From: Micromonospora chalcea
GTDB taxonomy: Bacteria > Actinomycetota > Actinomycetes > Mycobacteriales > Micromonosporaceae
Assembly (NCBI RefSeq): GCF_002926165.1
Contig: NZ_MAGP01000115.1
Coordinates: forward strand, 1 to 64,000
Reading direction: 5' to 3'
DNA: 64,000 nucleotides
Part shown: positions 36,176 through 45,032 of the stretch, piece after piece
Position numbering within the stretch: the stretch's first letter is position 1
How the letters are laid out: every line of letters starts with the position of its first letter
Made by a program: the position numbers and the translations under genes
Notes under the pieces: model-generated
The model's database searches: none
What the model was told of the DNA's origin: nothing
The model's input: only the letters and a program-made list of their open reading frames with translations

Positions 36176-36508
36176 TCAGGCGTCGCCCGGCACGGCCATC
36201 TCGCCCAGGCGCGACCAGTCCTGCTGCGGCACCGTCACGTTGACGATCCGGGGCGTCTCGGCCAGGTGTGGCGGCAGCGTGCGCTGGGCTTCGCGGAAGT
36301 GCTCCGACTGCACGTGCGCCGCGCCCGCCTCGTCGTCGCGGAACGCCTCGACCAGCACGTACTCGGTCGGGTCGTCCAGGCTGCGGGACCAGTCGAACCA
36401 CAGGCAGCCGGGCTCGGCCCGGGTCGCGGCGGTGAAGTCGGCGGCGATCCGCGGCCAGTTGTCGGCGTCTTCGGGGCGGACCCGGAACTTGGCGGTAATG
36501 AAGATCAT
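36176..36508 (-). CDS. Antibiotic biosynthesis monooxygenase (ABM)-fold protein
   Basis: A 110-residue dimeric alpha/beta-barrel protein: ITAKFRVRPEDADNW at the start, TRAEPGCLWFDWSRS in the middle, and EYVLVEAFRDDEAGAAHVQSEHF near 60-85. Despite the family name, many members are quinol or general metabolite monooxygenases or have no known substrate. No biosynthetic gene cluster is present here, so I would not link it to antibiotic production. It is downstream of a membrane protein gene in the same direction with a 40-bp gap. Confidence 0.85.
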   Translation of the reverse strand: MIFITAKFRVRPEDADNWPRIAADFTAATRAEPGCLWFDWSRSLDDPTEYVLVEAFRDDEAGAAHVQSEHFREAQRTLPPHLAETPRIVNVTVPQQDWSRLGEMAVPGDA

Positions 36509-36548
36509 GGGATCAGGCTACCCAGGGCCGCCGGTGACCCGCGCCCGA

Positions 36549-37511
36549 TCAGCTCTTGGCCGCCGGGCCGAGCAGTTCGGCCGCCCGCCGGTCGGCGAAC
36601 GCGGTGACCGCCTGCTGCCCGGCGCCGAACACGATGGCCAGGCCCAGCAGCGCGGCGGTGCTGCTCACACTGGTCTCCACCAGGCCGCCGATGACCAGCA
36701 TGATGCCGACCACCGCCACCAGCGGGCCGACCGGCGGCTTGAGCAGCCCCTGCTGGAACGGCAGCTTGTAGGGCAGCCCGCCGGACCGGGACGTGATCAT
36801 CGACGGCAGCGCGCTGAGGAACGCGCCGAGCGCCCCGGCGATCAGCACGAAGAACAGCAGCCGCCAGGCCGGTACGCCACCGGCGTCGGTCGGCGCCTCC
36901 AGCAGCCGGACGTCGTGGCTGAGCCACTGCACCAGCACCACGAGGATCTCCGCCACCAGCGCGAACACCGACAGCCCCAGCATCCGGTTGCGCAGCCGCC
37001 GCGCCGACTCGTGGAACTCGTCGGACGCGGAGTGAAAGCGCAGCAGCAGCGCCTGCACCCGGGCGCGCAGCAACTCCACGGGCACCCCGCCGGTCGCGGT
37101 GTCGAGGTCGCTGAGCACCTTGTCGTCGGCCGGCAGCACCTGCGCCGCCGCGCTGCGGTACGCCGGCAGCAGCCCAGCCAGCTCGTCCGGGCTGCGCAAC
37201 CCCACCATGGCCCGCTCCACCGAGTGGATGGTCTGCCACGCGTACTCCAGGTTGCCGCCGCGCAACCACTCGACCACGCCGCTGCGTCCGAGCACCACCT
37301 CCACCCGGGACAGCTGCGCGCGCAGCGCCTCGGCCCGATCGGGGTCGCGCGCGGACAGCACCGCGAGCTGCTGGTACAGGTCGTCGAGTTTGGTCCGTAC
37401 GCGGACCTGCCACACCGCGCCGGGAACCGGCGCGGCGGGCCGGGACGGCCCGCCCTCCGGCGTGTTCCGGGGCTCGGGTATGGCCTCCGGCTGGGTCTCC
37501 TGCTCGATCAT
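36549..37511 (-). CDS. Hypothetical membrane protein with N-terminal helical cytoplasmic domain
   Basis: A 320-residue protein I cannot place in a family with a known role. Residues 1-165 are soluble and helical, rich in charged heptad-like stretches (LDDLYQQLAVLSARDPDRAE and VELLRARVQALLLRFHSAS). Four hydrophobic helices follow (about 172-192, 212-235, 255-278, 285-305), separated by a Gly/Pro-rich loop (SGGLPYKLPFQQGLLKPP). The shape suggests a membrane-tethered scaffold or a small channel, but there are no motifs. It is divergent from the DUF1330 gene. Confidence 0.7.
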   Translation of the reverse strand: MIEQETQPEAIPEPRNTPEGGPSRPAAPVPGAVWQVRVRTKLDDLYQQLAVLSARDPDRAEALRAQLSRVEVVLGRSGVVEWLRGGNLEYAWQTIHSVERAMVGLRSPDELAGLLPAYRSAAAQVLPADDKVLSDLDTATGGVPVELLRARVQALLLRFHSASDEFHESARRLRNRMLGLSVFALVAEILVVLVQWLSHDVRLLEAPTDAGGVPAWRLLFFVLIAGALGAFLSALPSMITSRSGGLPYKLPFQQGLLKPPVGPLVAVVGIMLVIGGLVETSVSSTAALLGLAIVFGAGQQAVTAFADRRAAELLGPAAKS

Positions 37512-37676
37512 CGTGCCCCACCTCTTTCCCCCACGCCGCCCGGACCTGCTACCAGTATTCGCAGGTCAGAGCCATAATGGCTAGAGCACACCGGACAGTC
37601 GACCCGGCTCGCGGAGGCGGCGGATCCGGCCCGACGGACGAGGCCGGAGCGCTCGGGCGGTCGGTAGCCTGAGCCG

Positions 37677-37982
37677 GTGACCGTCTACGCCCTCGCGCAG
37701 CTCACCATCCACGACCGGGCGCGCTACGACAGGTATGCCGCCGCCTTCCCGCCGGTGCTGGCCCGCTACGGCGGTCGGCTGCTCGCCGCCGACACCAGCC
37801 CGCGCGTGGTCGAGGGGGAGTGGCCGCACCAGAAGGCGGTGCTGTTGTCGTTCGACAGCCGGGAGGACTTCGAGCGCTGGTCCACCTCGCCGGAGTACCG
37901 GGAGATCTCCCGAGACCGGGAGGCGGCCACCGAGGGCGTGGTCCTGCTGCTCGACGGGATCGGTCACGCCTGGCCGGCCTGA
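37677..37982 (+). CDS. DUF1330 family protein
   Basis: A 101-residue cytoplasmic ferredoxin-like-fold protein with the DUF1330 pattern: YALAQLTIHDRARYDRYAAA, then YGGRLLAADTSPRVVEG and VLLSFDSREDFERWSTSPEY. It resembles the NIPSNAP/ABM superfamily. The function is unknown; such proteins are usually dimers that bind small metabolites. The GTG at 37677 has no strong Shine-Dalgarno. It ends 8 bp before the stop of the opposing GNAT gene. Confidence 0.85.
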   Translation: MTVYALAQLTIHDRARYDRYAAAFPPVLARYGGRLLAADTSPRVVEGEWPHQKAVLLSFDSREDFERWSTSPEYREISRDREAATEGVVLLLDGIGHAWPA

Positions 37983-37989
37983 CGACCGG

Positions 37990-38733
37990 TCAGAGCCGGT
38001 GGCGTACCCACACGTTGGGCTCCACGTACGCGGCGTGGTCGTGGTCGACGTCGACGAGCACCGGCGTCAACGCACCAGGCACCCGCACCGGCCCGGAGGT
38101 GTCGAACGGCAGCCCGGTCCAGCGCCGCCAGTCCGCGAGCGTCCCGGTCACCGTCATCGACCGGGGCGCGACCCGCTCGATCACCCCGCCCGCCCGCACG
38201 TGCACCCGCAGCCACGGATCCTCCGGCAGGCCGTCGGGGCGGCGCCGGGCCGCGTACTCGGTCATCGGCACGTCCGGGGCGGCGGCCTTGCCGTTCGGGC
38301 GCACCGGCGCCACCAGCGTGTCGAACCCGGCGCGGGCCACCGCGGCGCGCATGGCGTCTAGCATCAGCCCGGACACCCCGCCGCCGCGCCGGTCCGGGCG
38401 CACGCAGATCTCCAGCGCGGACACCAGGTTGGGGGTGGACCCGGTGAGCCGGCCGAGCGTGGCCCGCTGGATCACCCGGTCCCAGCCGCCGTCGGGCAGC
38501 TCGTCCTCCGTCCAGCGCAACGGCGCCGCGTAGCCCCGGGCGACGGCCCGGCCCGGCTCGGCCGGGTCGACGGCGGCGAAGACGAACTCGGGGTACGTCT
38601 CGTGCGCGACGCCGTAGTAGAGCGCGCCCATCGGATCCCAGAGCATGAACGGCGGCCAGGCGCCGTCGAAGTCGGTGTCGAGCAGCGGCGCCAGGTCGGG
38701 CCGCTGCGCCAGGGTCACGATCTCCAGAGTCAC
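37990..38733 (-). CDS. GNAT-family N-acetyltransferase
   Basis: A 247-residue acetyltransferase-like protein. The acetyl-CoA loop region is ICVRPDRRGGGVSGLMLDAM (about 137-156), with the classical R-R-G-G-G-V-S pattern. Flanking strands include TPNLVSALEICV and FDTLVAPVRPN. The C-terminal third (GGVIERVAPRSMTVTGTLADW) is an added domain seen in related actinobacterial proteins. The GTG at 38733 is the family-consistent start, giving VTLEIVTLAQRPDL. The substrate is unknown. It is divergent from a thioesterase gene. Confidence 0.82.
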   Translation of the reverse strand: MTLEIVTLAQRPDLAPLLDTDFDGAWPPFMLWDPMGALYYGVAHETYPEFVFAAVDPAEPGRAVARGYAAPLRWTEDELPDGGWDRVIQRATLGRLTGSTPNLVSALEICVRPDRRGGGVSGLMLDAMRAAVARAGFDTLVAPVRPNGKAAAPDVPMTEYAARRRPDGLPEDPWLRVHVRAGGVIERVAPRSMTVTGTLADWRRWTGLPFDTSGPVRVPGALTPVLVDVDHDHAAYVEPNVWVRHRL

Positions 38734-38805
38734 GCCGGGCAGGTTAGGGCCGCGCGGCCCGGACCGCACGCCGATTACCGCCGCGCCGCTGGTTAGGCTG
38801 CCGGC

Positions 38806-39228
38806 ATGGCAGATCCGTTCCGGGTGCGCGTCACCGTGCGCGGCTACGAACTCGACACGCAGGGGCACCTCAACCAGGCGGTCTACCTCCAGTACGCCGA
38901 GCACGCCCGTTGGGAGTGCCTGCGCGCCTCCGGCATCGGCCAGGACCGGCTGATCGCCGGCGGCGTCGGGCCGGTCGCGCTGGAGGTGACCGTGCGTTAC
39001 CTGCGGGAGCTGCGCGGCGGCGACGAGGTCGACGTGACCTGCGAGTTCCACTGGGGCGAGGGCAAGACGTTCCGGATCGGCCAGGAGTTCACCCGCGCGG
39101 ACGGCACCCCGGTCGCCTCGGTGTCCGGCGTCGGCGGCCTGCTCGACCTCGCCGAACGGCGGCTGGTGCCCGACCCGCGCGAGCGGTTCCGGGCGCTGGC
39201 CACCGACCCCGCGCCGATGAGCCTGTAG
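38806..39228 (+). CDS. Hot-dog-fold acyl-CoA thioesterase
   Basis: A 140-residue single hot-dog domain of the 4-hydroxybenzoyl-CoA thioesterase/YbgC type. The active-site loop YELDTQGHLNQAVYLQYAEHAR (13-34) has D17 in the catalytic position and the conserved H21-N23, followed by the long helix. It should cleave acyl-CoA or acyl-carrier thioesters as a tetramer. The acyl group is unknown. It stands alone, convergent with the response regulator gene. Confidence 0.9.
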   Translation: MADPFRVRVTVRGYELDTQGHLNQAVYLQYAEHARWECLRASGIGQDRLIAGGVGPVALEVTVRYLRELRGGDEVDVTCEFHWGEGKTFRIGQEFTRADGTPVASVSGVGGLLDLAERRLVPDPRERFRALATDPAPMSL

Positions 39229-39235
39229 CGCCCGG

Positions 39236-39886
39236 TCAGCCCGCCGCGCGCAGGTGGGCGAGCACTGCCAGCACCCGCCGGTTGGTGTCCTCGTCCGGCG
39301 GCAGGCCGAGCTTGGCCAGGATGTTGCCCACGTGCTTGCCGATCGCCGCCTCGGTCACGTGCAGCCGCGCCGCGATCGCGCTGTTGGAGTGGCCCTCGGC
39401 GACCAGGCCCAGCACCTCCCGCTCACGGGGGGACAGCGCGCCGAGCGGGTCGCGCGGGCGGCGCAGCAGGTGCCGCACCACGTCCGGGTCGACGGCGGTG
39501 CCGCCGGCCGCCACCCGGCGCAGCGTCGCGGCGAACTCCTCGACGTCCGCCACCCGGTCCTTGAGCAGGTAGCCGACCCGGTTGCCGTCGCCGCTGTCGA
39601 GCAGCGCGGCGGCGTACCCGCTCTGCACGTGCTGGCTGAGCACCACCACGGCGAGGTCCGGGCGTTCGGCGCGCAGCGCGACCGCCGCCCGCAGGCCGTC
39701 GTCGCGGTGCTGCGGCGGCATCCGGATGTCGGTCACCAGCAGGTCGGGCCGGTGGGTGCGGACCGCGTCGAGCAGGTCCGGGGCGGAGCCGACGGCGGCG
39801 TCCACAGCGAAACCGAACCGGGTCAGCAGGCCCACCAGACCCTCCCGGAGCAGCACCTCGTCCTCGGCCAGGACGACCCGGATCAC
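39236..39886 (-). CDS. NarL/LuxR-family response regulator
   Basis: A 216-residue two-component output protein. The receiver domain (1-120) has the acidic pocket E9/D10-type pair and phospho-acceptor D53 in LLVTDIRMP. The LuxR-type HTH (about 150-213) reads LSPREREVLGLVAEGHSNSAIA, then a TEAAIGKHVGNILAKLGL recognition helix. The GTG at 39886 overlaps the kinase stop (GTGA), matching the other kinase-regulator pair in the window. A GTG three codons upstream (39895) is an alternative. It pairs with the kinase gene directly upstream. Confidence 0.92.
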   Translation of the reverse strand: MIRVVLAEDEVLLREGLVGLLTRFGFAVDAAVGSAPDLLDAVRTHRPDLLVTDIRMPPQHRDDGLRAAVALRAERPDLAVVVLSQHVQSGYAAALLDSGDGNRVGYLLKDRVADVEEFAATLRRVAAGGTAVDPDVVRHLLRRPRDPLGALSPREREVLGLVAEGHSNSAIAARLHVTEAAIGKHVGNILAKLGLPPDEDTNRRVLAVLAHLRAAG

Positions 39887-41166
39887 GGACGGCACGGCAG
39901 CTCCACCCGCACGAGGGTAGGCCCACCGGGCGGGCTGGACAGCAGCAGCCGCCCGTCCACCGCCGCCACCCGGTCCGCGAGCCCGGTCAGGCCGGTGCCG
40001 CGCGCCGGGTCGGCGCCGCCCCGGCCGTCGTCGCGCACCTCCACCACCAGCAGTCGTTCGTCGCGGATCAGGCGCACCTGCGCCCGGGTCGCCCCGGAGT
40101 GCCGGGCCACGTTGCCGAGCGTCTCCGAGACCACGTACCAGGCGGTGGTCTGCACCAGGTCCGGCACCGGGCGGGTCAGGTCGGCGTGCACGGTGACCGG
40201 GACGACCGACCGGGCGGCCAGATCACCGACGGCGGCGGCCAGGCCGAGTTCGGTGAGCTGCTGCGGGCGGATGCCCTGGACGATCCCGCGCAACGTCACC
40301 ATCAGCTCCTTGGCCTGCTCGTGCGCCGCCGCGAGCGGCTTCGCCGCCGGGGAGTCGTCCGGCACGTCGAGGCGGGCCAGCCCGAGCTGAAGGGTGAGGC
40401 TGGTCAGGCGCGGCTGCACGCCGTCGTGCACGTCCCGCTCGACGCGGCGGCGCTCGGCCTCGTAGGCGCTCACCAGGCGGGCCCGGGACCGGGTCACCTC
40501 GCGCAGCGCCGTCCCGCCGGGCGCGTCGTCGAGCAGCAGGCGGGCCACCGCCGCCTGGGCCGCGACGAGCAGCCCGGCCAGGTAGACCAGCGCGGGGACC
40601 GCCAGCAGACCGGCGACCGCGTACGGCACCGCCTCGGCGGGGGAGTCGACAGTGGCCCAGATCAGCACGATGCGGTCCTCGCCGCCGGCCAGCCACGGAC
40701 CGGCCACCAGCGCCACGTCCAGCAGCACGAGCAGACCGAACATCCCGTACACCAGCGGCACCGCCACACCCAGCACCGCCAGGTACGCGCCCTCCCGCCA
40801 TCCGGCCGCGGTGGTGAAGCGGGCGACGAGTCCCCGCCACCTCGGTGCGGTCACCGGGCGGTCGTCGACCAGGCCGAGACGCCACCGCTCGACCGCCGCC
40901 ACCGGCGCGCCGGCCAGCGGGGCGAACGCCACCACCGTCAGCGCCAGCACGGCCAGCACCGCCAGCGCCGTGGCGTCGACCGGGCGGCCCCGCCGCAGCG
41001 CGCCGGCCACCAGCAGCAGCGGCGCGGCGACCAGCACCGCGCCGAGCGCCGCCGCGCCGGCCAGGGGCAGGGTCGTGACGGCGTACGCCAGGGCCCGCCA
41101 CGGCCACGCGGACAGCAGGTAGCGGCGGCGGCGCAACGCTGCCGCCAGCCCGTGATCAACGGTCAT
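39883..41166 (-). CDS. NarL-type sensor histidine kinase
   Basis: A 427-residue membrane kinase with about six hydrophobic segments in the first 210 residues and no large extracellular domain, so it probably senses within or at the membrane. The HisKA_3 dimerisation helix holds phospho-acceptor H247 (ERDVHDGVQPRL). The HATPase domain ends in DDGRGGADPARGTGLTGL with a good G box. The stimulus is unknown. No obvious target operon adjoins, apart from the divergent DUF998 pseudogene. Confidence 0.93.
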   Translation of the reverse strand: MTVDHGLAAALRRRRYLLSAWPWRALAYAVTTLPLAGAAALGAVLVAAPLLLVAGALRRGRPVDATALAVLAVLALTVVAFAPLAGAPVAAVERWRLGLVDDRPVTAPRWRGLVARFTTAAGWREGAYLAVLGVAVPLVYGMFGLLVLLDVALVAGPWLAGGEDRIVLIWATVDSPAEAVPYAVAGLLAVPALVYLAGLLVAAQAAVARLLLDDAPGGTALREVTRSRARLVSAYEAERRRVERDVHDGVQPRLTSLTLQLGLARLDVPDDSPAAKPLAAAHEQAKELMVTLRGIVQGIRPQQLTELGLAAAVGDLAARSVVPVTVHADLTRPVPDLVQTTAWYVVSETLGNVARHSGATRAQVRLIRDERLLVVEVRDDGRGGADPARGTGLTGLADRVAAVDGRLLLSSPPGGPTLVRVELPCRP

Positions 41167-41298
41167 GCCGTGACGCTAGCCAGACCCCGCCGCCCTTCCC
41201 AGCCATCCAGGCCCCATCCGCGGGTAGGTCTGGCCCTACCTCGAACCGGCCCGCCACGCCCCGTGCGCCGGGGCGCCCCGAGACGGTGCACTCGTCGG

Positions 41299-41941
41299 GT
41301 GAGAAACCGTCTCGCGGGCGCCTGCTGGCTGCTCGCTGCCGTGTCGTTCCTGGCCGCCAACGTCCTCGTCGGCCTGGCCTGGGACCAGCCCCGGTTCAGC
41401 TGGGCCGAGCACAACATCAGCGACCTCGGCAACGTGACCTGCGGCGTGTGGGACACCAGCCGGCCGCGTCCGGTCTGCTCACCGTGGCACGCGGGCATGA
41501 ACGCCGTGTTCCGTCGCCGCCGGGCTGCCGCTCGCGGTCGGCGCGCTGCTCGCGCGCCGGGCGCTGCGCCCGGGCCGCGCCGCGACCGTCACCGTGGCGT
41601 CGGCAGTGGCCGCCGGGTCCGGGTACGTGCTGGCCGGTCTCTACCCGGCCGACGTGGACGAGAACCTGCACGTGCTCGGCGCGCTGCTGGTCTTCGCGCT
41701 CGGCAACGCGGCGCTGCTGGCCGCCGCGCTCGGCCGGTCGCCGCTGCTGCGTGAGCTGCGGACCGTCAGCGCGGTCCTGGGTCTGCTCGGGCTGGCCGGC
41801 ACCGTGCTGTTCCTGGCCCGGGTGGACGCCGGCATCGGCGTGGGCGGCATGGAGCGTGTCGCCGTGTTCCCGCTGTTCGTCTGGGTGACGACGGCCGGGC
41901 TGCGGCTGCTCGGGTTCCGTCGGTCCCGGCCCCTATCCTGA
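41299..41941 (+). pseudogene. DUF998 family membrane protein gene with one frameshift
   Basis: The gene begins with a GTG at 41299 and codes for a typical DUF998 start (RLAGACWLLAAVSFLAANVL, FSWAEHNISDLGNVTCG, HAGMNAVF). At 41511-41512 an extra C (TTCCGTC for TTCGTC) shifts the frame. The continuation (GLPLAVGALLARRALRPG, GSGYVLAGLYPADVDENLHV, further helices to 41941) is in another frame. If repaired, it is an intact protein of about 213 residues with six helices. Sequencing error cannot be excluded. Confidence 0.82.
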
Positions 41942-41945
41942 CCGG

Positions 41946-42233
41946 ATGGAGCTGGCGTTCAGCGGCGAGGTGTGGTTCTGGCGCGGCCCGGCGCCGTACC
42001 ACTTCGTCACGGTGCCCGACGAGCAGAGCGCGGCGATCGAGGCCGCCTCGGCGTCGGTCACGTACGGCTGGGGCATGATCCCGGTGACGGTCCGCATCGG
42101 CGGCACCGACTGGCGGACGTCGCTGTGGCCCAAGGACGGCCGGTACGTGGTGCCGCTGCGGGTCGCGGCGCGCCGGGCCGAGGGCATCGAGCTGGGTGAC
42201 CGGGTCGACGTGCGGCTGACGGTGGACGTGTGA
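41946..42233 (+). CDS. DUF1905 family protein
   Basis: A 95-residue beta-barrel-like protein matching DUF1905: LAFSGEVWFWRGPAPYHFVTVP at the start, then SVTYGWGMIPVTVRIGGTDWR, TSLWPKDGRYVVPLR and ELGDRVDVRLTVDV. The function is unknown. It overlaps the sirtuin gene by 4 nt (GTGA), so the two are co-translated, which hints at a shared role in protein acylation or NAD metabolism. Its own start is 4 bp after the DUF998 pseudogene. Confidence 0.87.
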   Translation: MELAFSGEVWFWRGPAPYHFVTVPDEQSAAIEAASASVTYGWGMIPVTVRIGGTDWRTSLWPKDGRYVVPLRVAARRAEGIELGDRVDVRLTVDV

Positions 42234-43072
42234 ACGGGCCCGAGCTGGCCGAGGCGGTCCGGCTGCTCGCCGCCGCGCGGCGGCCGGTGGTGTTCACCGG
42301 TGCCGGCATGTCGGCGGAGAGCGGCGTGCCGACGTTCCGGGACGCCCAGACCGGGCTGTGGCAACGCTACGACCCGCAGGAGCTGGCGACCCCGGCCGCG
42401 TTCCGCGCCGACCCGGCGCTGGTCTGGGGCTGGTACGAGACACGCCGGCGCGGGGTGCTCCGGGCGCTACCGAATCCGGGGCACCGGGCGGTGGCGGCGA
42501 TCGCGGCCCGGCGGCCGGAGACCGTGGTGATCACGCAGAACGTCGACGACCTGCACGAGCGCGGCGGCGTGCCCGCCCCGGTACGCCTGCACGGCAGCCT
42601 GTTCGCGCCCCGCTGCTCGGCCTGCGCCCGGCCCGCGCCGCTGCCGTCGGACCTGCCGCCGTCCGCCGATCCGCCGGAGCCGCACGACGGGGCGGAACCG
42701 CACGGCGGGGCGGAACCGCATGCGCCGGAGGCGCACGACGGACCGCTGGACCCGCCCGCGTGCGCCGACTGCGGCGCGCCGGTGCGGCCCGGGGTGGTGT
42801 GGTTCGGCGAGGCGCTGCCGTCGGCCGCGCTCGACGCGGCGGTCGAGGCGGCCTCCGGTTGCGACCTGCTGCTGACGGTGGGCACCTCCGCGCTCGTGCA
42901 CCCGGCCGCCGAGATCCCGCTCGTGGCGGCCCGTCTCGGCGCGCCGGTGGTGCAGGTGAACCCGGTACCGACGCCGCTGGACGCGATCTGCGCGGTGAAC
43001 CTGCGCGGCCCGGCCGGCGAGGTGCTGCCCGCGCTGGTCCGCGCCGCCTGGCCGGACGACGCGGTCGGCTGA
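42230..43072 (+). CDS. Sirtuin (NAD-dependent protein deacylase, class III type)
   Basis: A 280-residue sirtuin that removes acyl groups from lysines using NAD+. Motifs are GAGMSAESGVPTFR (24-37), TQNVDDLH (102-109) and catalytic H121. The Zn-ribbon has Cys 129/132 and 178/181. Y69 and R72 (YETR) form the YxxR pair that in SIRT5/CobB selects succinyl or malonyl groups. Oddly, about 45 residues separate the Cys pairs, including a tandem EPHDGA-EPHGGA-EPH stretch coded by 18-bp repeats from 42680. The GTG at 42230 overlaps the DUF1905 stop. Confidence 0.92.
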   Translation: MNGPELAEAVRLLAAARRPVVFTGAGMSAESGVPTFRDAQTGLWQRYDPQELATPAAFRADPALVWGWYETRRRGVLRALPNPGHRAVAAIAARRPETVVITQNVDDLHERGGVPAPVRLHGSLFAPRCSACARPAPLPSDLPPSADPPEPHDGAEPHGGAEPHAPEAHDGPLDPPACADCGAPVRPGVVWFGEALPSAALDAAVEAASGCDLLLTVGTSALVHPAAEIPLVAARLGAPVVQVNPVPTPLDAICAVNLRGPAGEVLPALVRAAWPDDAVG

Positions 43073-43176
43073 ACTGACCGCAGGCCGAGCCCGGCGTGAT
43101 CCCGGGAATCGCCCGATCGCCCGCCCTGCGCCGCCTACCGTCGGCGCAGGAGGTGGACCGGCGGAGGGCGGCGGGC

Positions 43177-44414
43177 GTGGGACGCGAACGGGTGCGACGA
43201 CGGCCGCGCGCGCCCCGGCCGGGGCCGGACGAGCGCCGGGTCACGCCCTTCGAGATCTTCTTCGATCTGGTCTTCGTCTTCGCGCTCACCCGGATCATGG
43301 CGCTGATCGAGCCGCACCCGACCCCGGCCGGGATGGCCAAGGGCCTGCTCCTGCTCGTGCTGCTCTGGGTGGCGTGGCTGTCGTACACCTGGTTGGGCAA
43401 CCACACGCCCGCCGACGTCGGGGTGGTGCGCGGCGGGTTCCTGGTCGCGATGGCCGCGTTGTTCCTGGCCGCGCTCGCCATGCCGCAGGCGTGGACGCCG
43501 GGCCCGGGGCTGGACGGTCCGTTGATCGTCGTGCTGGCCTACGTGGTGCTGCGCGCGGTGCACCTGACGCTGTTCCACTGGGCCGCGGCGGGTGACCCGG
43601 AACTGCGCGCCGGGATCCGGTTCTTCGCGTGCGTCAACGCCGTCGGCTGGGTGCCGCTGCTGCTCGGCGCGCTGCTGGACGGTGCCGCGCACGCGGCGCT
43701 GTGGGTGCTGGGCTTCGCCGTCGAGGTGGCCGGGCAGCGGCTGTCGTACGCCCGCCGGGGCGCCTGGCCGCTGCGCAGCCCGACGCACTTCGCCGAGCGG
43801 TACGGCCTGGTGCTGATCATCTCGCTGGGGAGTCGGTGGTGGCCGCGGGAGTGGGCGCGGCCTCGGCGGTCACCGAGCCGTCGGTCCTCGCCGTGGCGCT
43901 CGTCGGTTTCGTGGTGACCGTCTGCCTCTGGTGGCTCTACTTCCGCAGCACGTCCCCGGAGGCGGCCCGGGCGCTCGCCGCCGCACCGGCGGCGCGGCGG
44001 GACCGGATGGCCGCGGACGCCTACAGCCAGACCCATCTGCTGCTCGTCGCCGGCGTCATCTACCTGGCGCTCGGCATCGAGCAGGTGCTGGAGCACATCG
44101 CCGACCCGGAGGCCGGGCCCCGGCTGAACCGCTCGGCCGCGGTGGCGCTGTTCGGTGGCGCGGCCGTCTACCTGGCCGGACGGCTGCTGTTCCGGCGGCT
44201 GACCGGTCAGCCGGTGGGAGCGGCCCGGCTGGCCGTCGCCGGTGCGGCGTTGCCGCTGGCCGCGCTCGGGACGGCGCTGCCGCCGCCGCTGGCGCTGGCG
44301 GCGCTGGCCGGGCTGTTGCTGGTCGCGATCGCCGTCGATCGGCGCGGTGAGCCGTCCGCCGCCGGGCGGTCGGCGAATCAGCCGGTAGGCCGGGTCGCCG
44401 GGGGCGGAGGGTGA
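43177..44414 (+). pseudogene. LtrA family (low temperature requirement) membrane protein gene with one frameshift
   Basis: The start (GTG at 43177 with GGAGGG upstream) leads into VTPFEIFFDLVFVFALTRIM and seven or so helices up to FAERYGLVLIISLG at 43830. There LtrA proteins continue GESVVAAG, but the run CTGGGGAGTC lacks one G, so the frame shifts. The remainder (ESVVAAGVGAASAV, then SQTHLLLVAGVIYLALGIEQ) is intact in another frame to 44414. A one-base loss in a G run is a common sequencing or replication error. If repaired, the protein is about 412 residues. Confidence 0.83.
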
Positions 44415-44417
44415 GCC

Positions 44418-44963
44418 TCACGCGTCGCGCGGCGCCCGCTTCGGGAAGACGGTGTACGCGACCGGCCAGAACACCAGCCAGCCCGCCATCACCACGGTGA
44501 GCCGGCCGGCCCACGCCCACAGTTCGGCGGTGCGCTCGCCGTCGCCGACCAGGGCGATGCCGCCGAGCAGCACGGCGCAGGCGACCGCCCAGCCGATCAT
44601 GCCCTTGCCCCACTCGCGCCACTCGTGCCGGGCCCGCGCCATCCCGTACTTCGGGGCCCGGCGCGGGGGAGGGCCGCCGGCGAACCGGTGCGCGAACCGC
44701 TCGTCGGCCCAGCGCACCATGCTGTGCCCGAACGCCACCGAGAACCCGAGGTACGCGGCGGCGAGGCCGTGGGCGAACGTGGCTGTCGCGCCCCGGCGCA
44801 GGTCGATCATCGTGGCGGCCAGCAGCACGAGATCGACGACGGGCACGGCGATCAGCAGCGCCGCGCCGAGGCGGGGCCGGCGCAGCGGGTACCGGGCGAT
44901 CAGCCCGGCGAGCAGCACCACCCAGAACGCCACCTCGCATCCGACGATCACTGCCACGAGCAT
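44418..44963 (-). CDS. Hypothetical four- to five-helix membrane protein
   Basis: A 181-residue integral membrane protein without a known family function. Helices lie at about 1-22, 32-50, 62-82, 118-138 and 146-168, and a basic loop (RRAPKYGMARARHEWREWGK) lies between the third and fourth. I chose the ATG at 44963 with AAGGAGG upstream. It is divergent from a TetR regulator only 69 bp away, so it is the likely target of that regulator. A drug- or stress-linked membrane role is plausible but unproven. Confidence 0.75.
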   Translation of the reverse strand: MLVAVIVGCEVAFWVVLLAGLIARYPLRRPRLGAALLIAVPVVDLVLLAATMIDLRRGATATFAHGLAAAYLGFSVAFGHSMVRWADERFAHRFAGGPPPRRAPKYGMARARHEWREWGKGMIGWAVACAVLLGGIALVGDGERTAELWAWAGRLTVVMAGWLVFWPVAYTVFPKRAPRDA

Positions 44964-45032
44964 GCGGCCTCCTTTTTTAGTACGCTGTGCGATAACCGTA
45001 GCAGCGTTCGTCGACCAGGTTCCGGAGGGCCC

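Noticed and set aside
36176..36508. Antibiotic biosynthesis cluster suggested by the ABM-fold gene and the LAL regulator
   Set aside because: There are no polyketide, peptide, terpene or RiPP biosynthesis genes in the window. ABM proteins and LAL regulators both occur widely outside such clusters.
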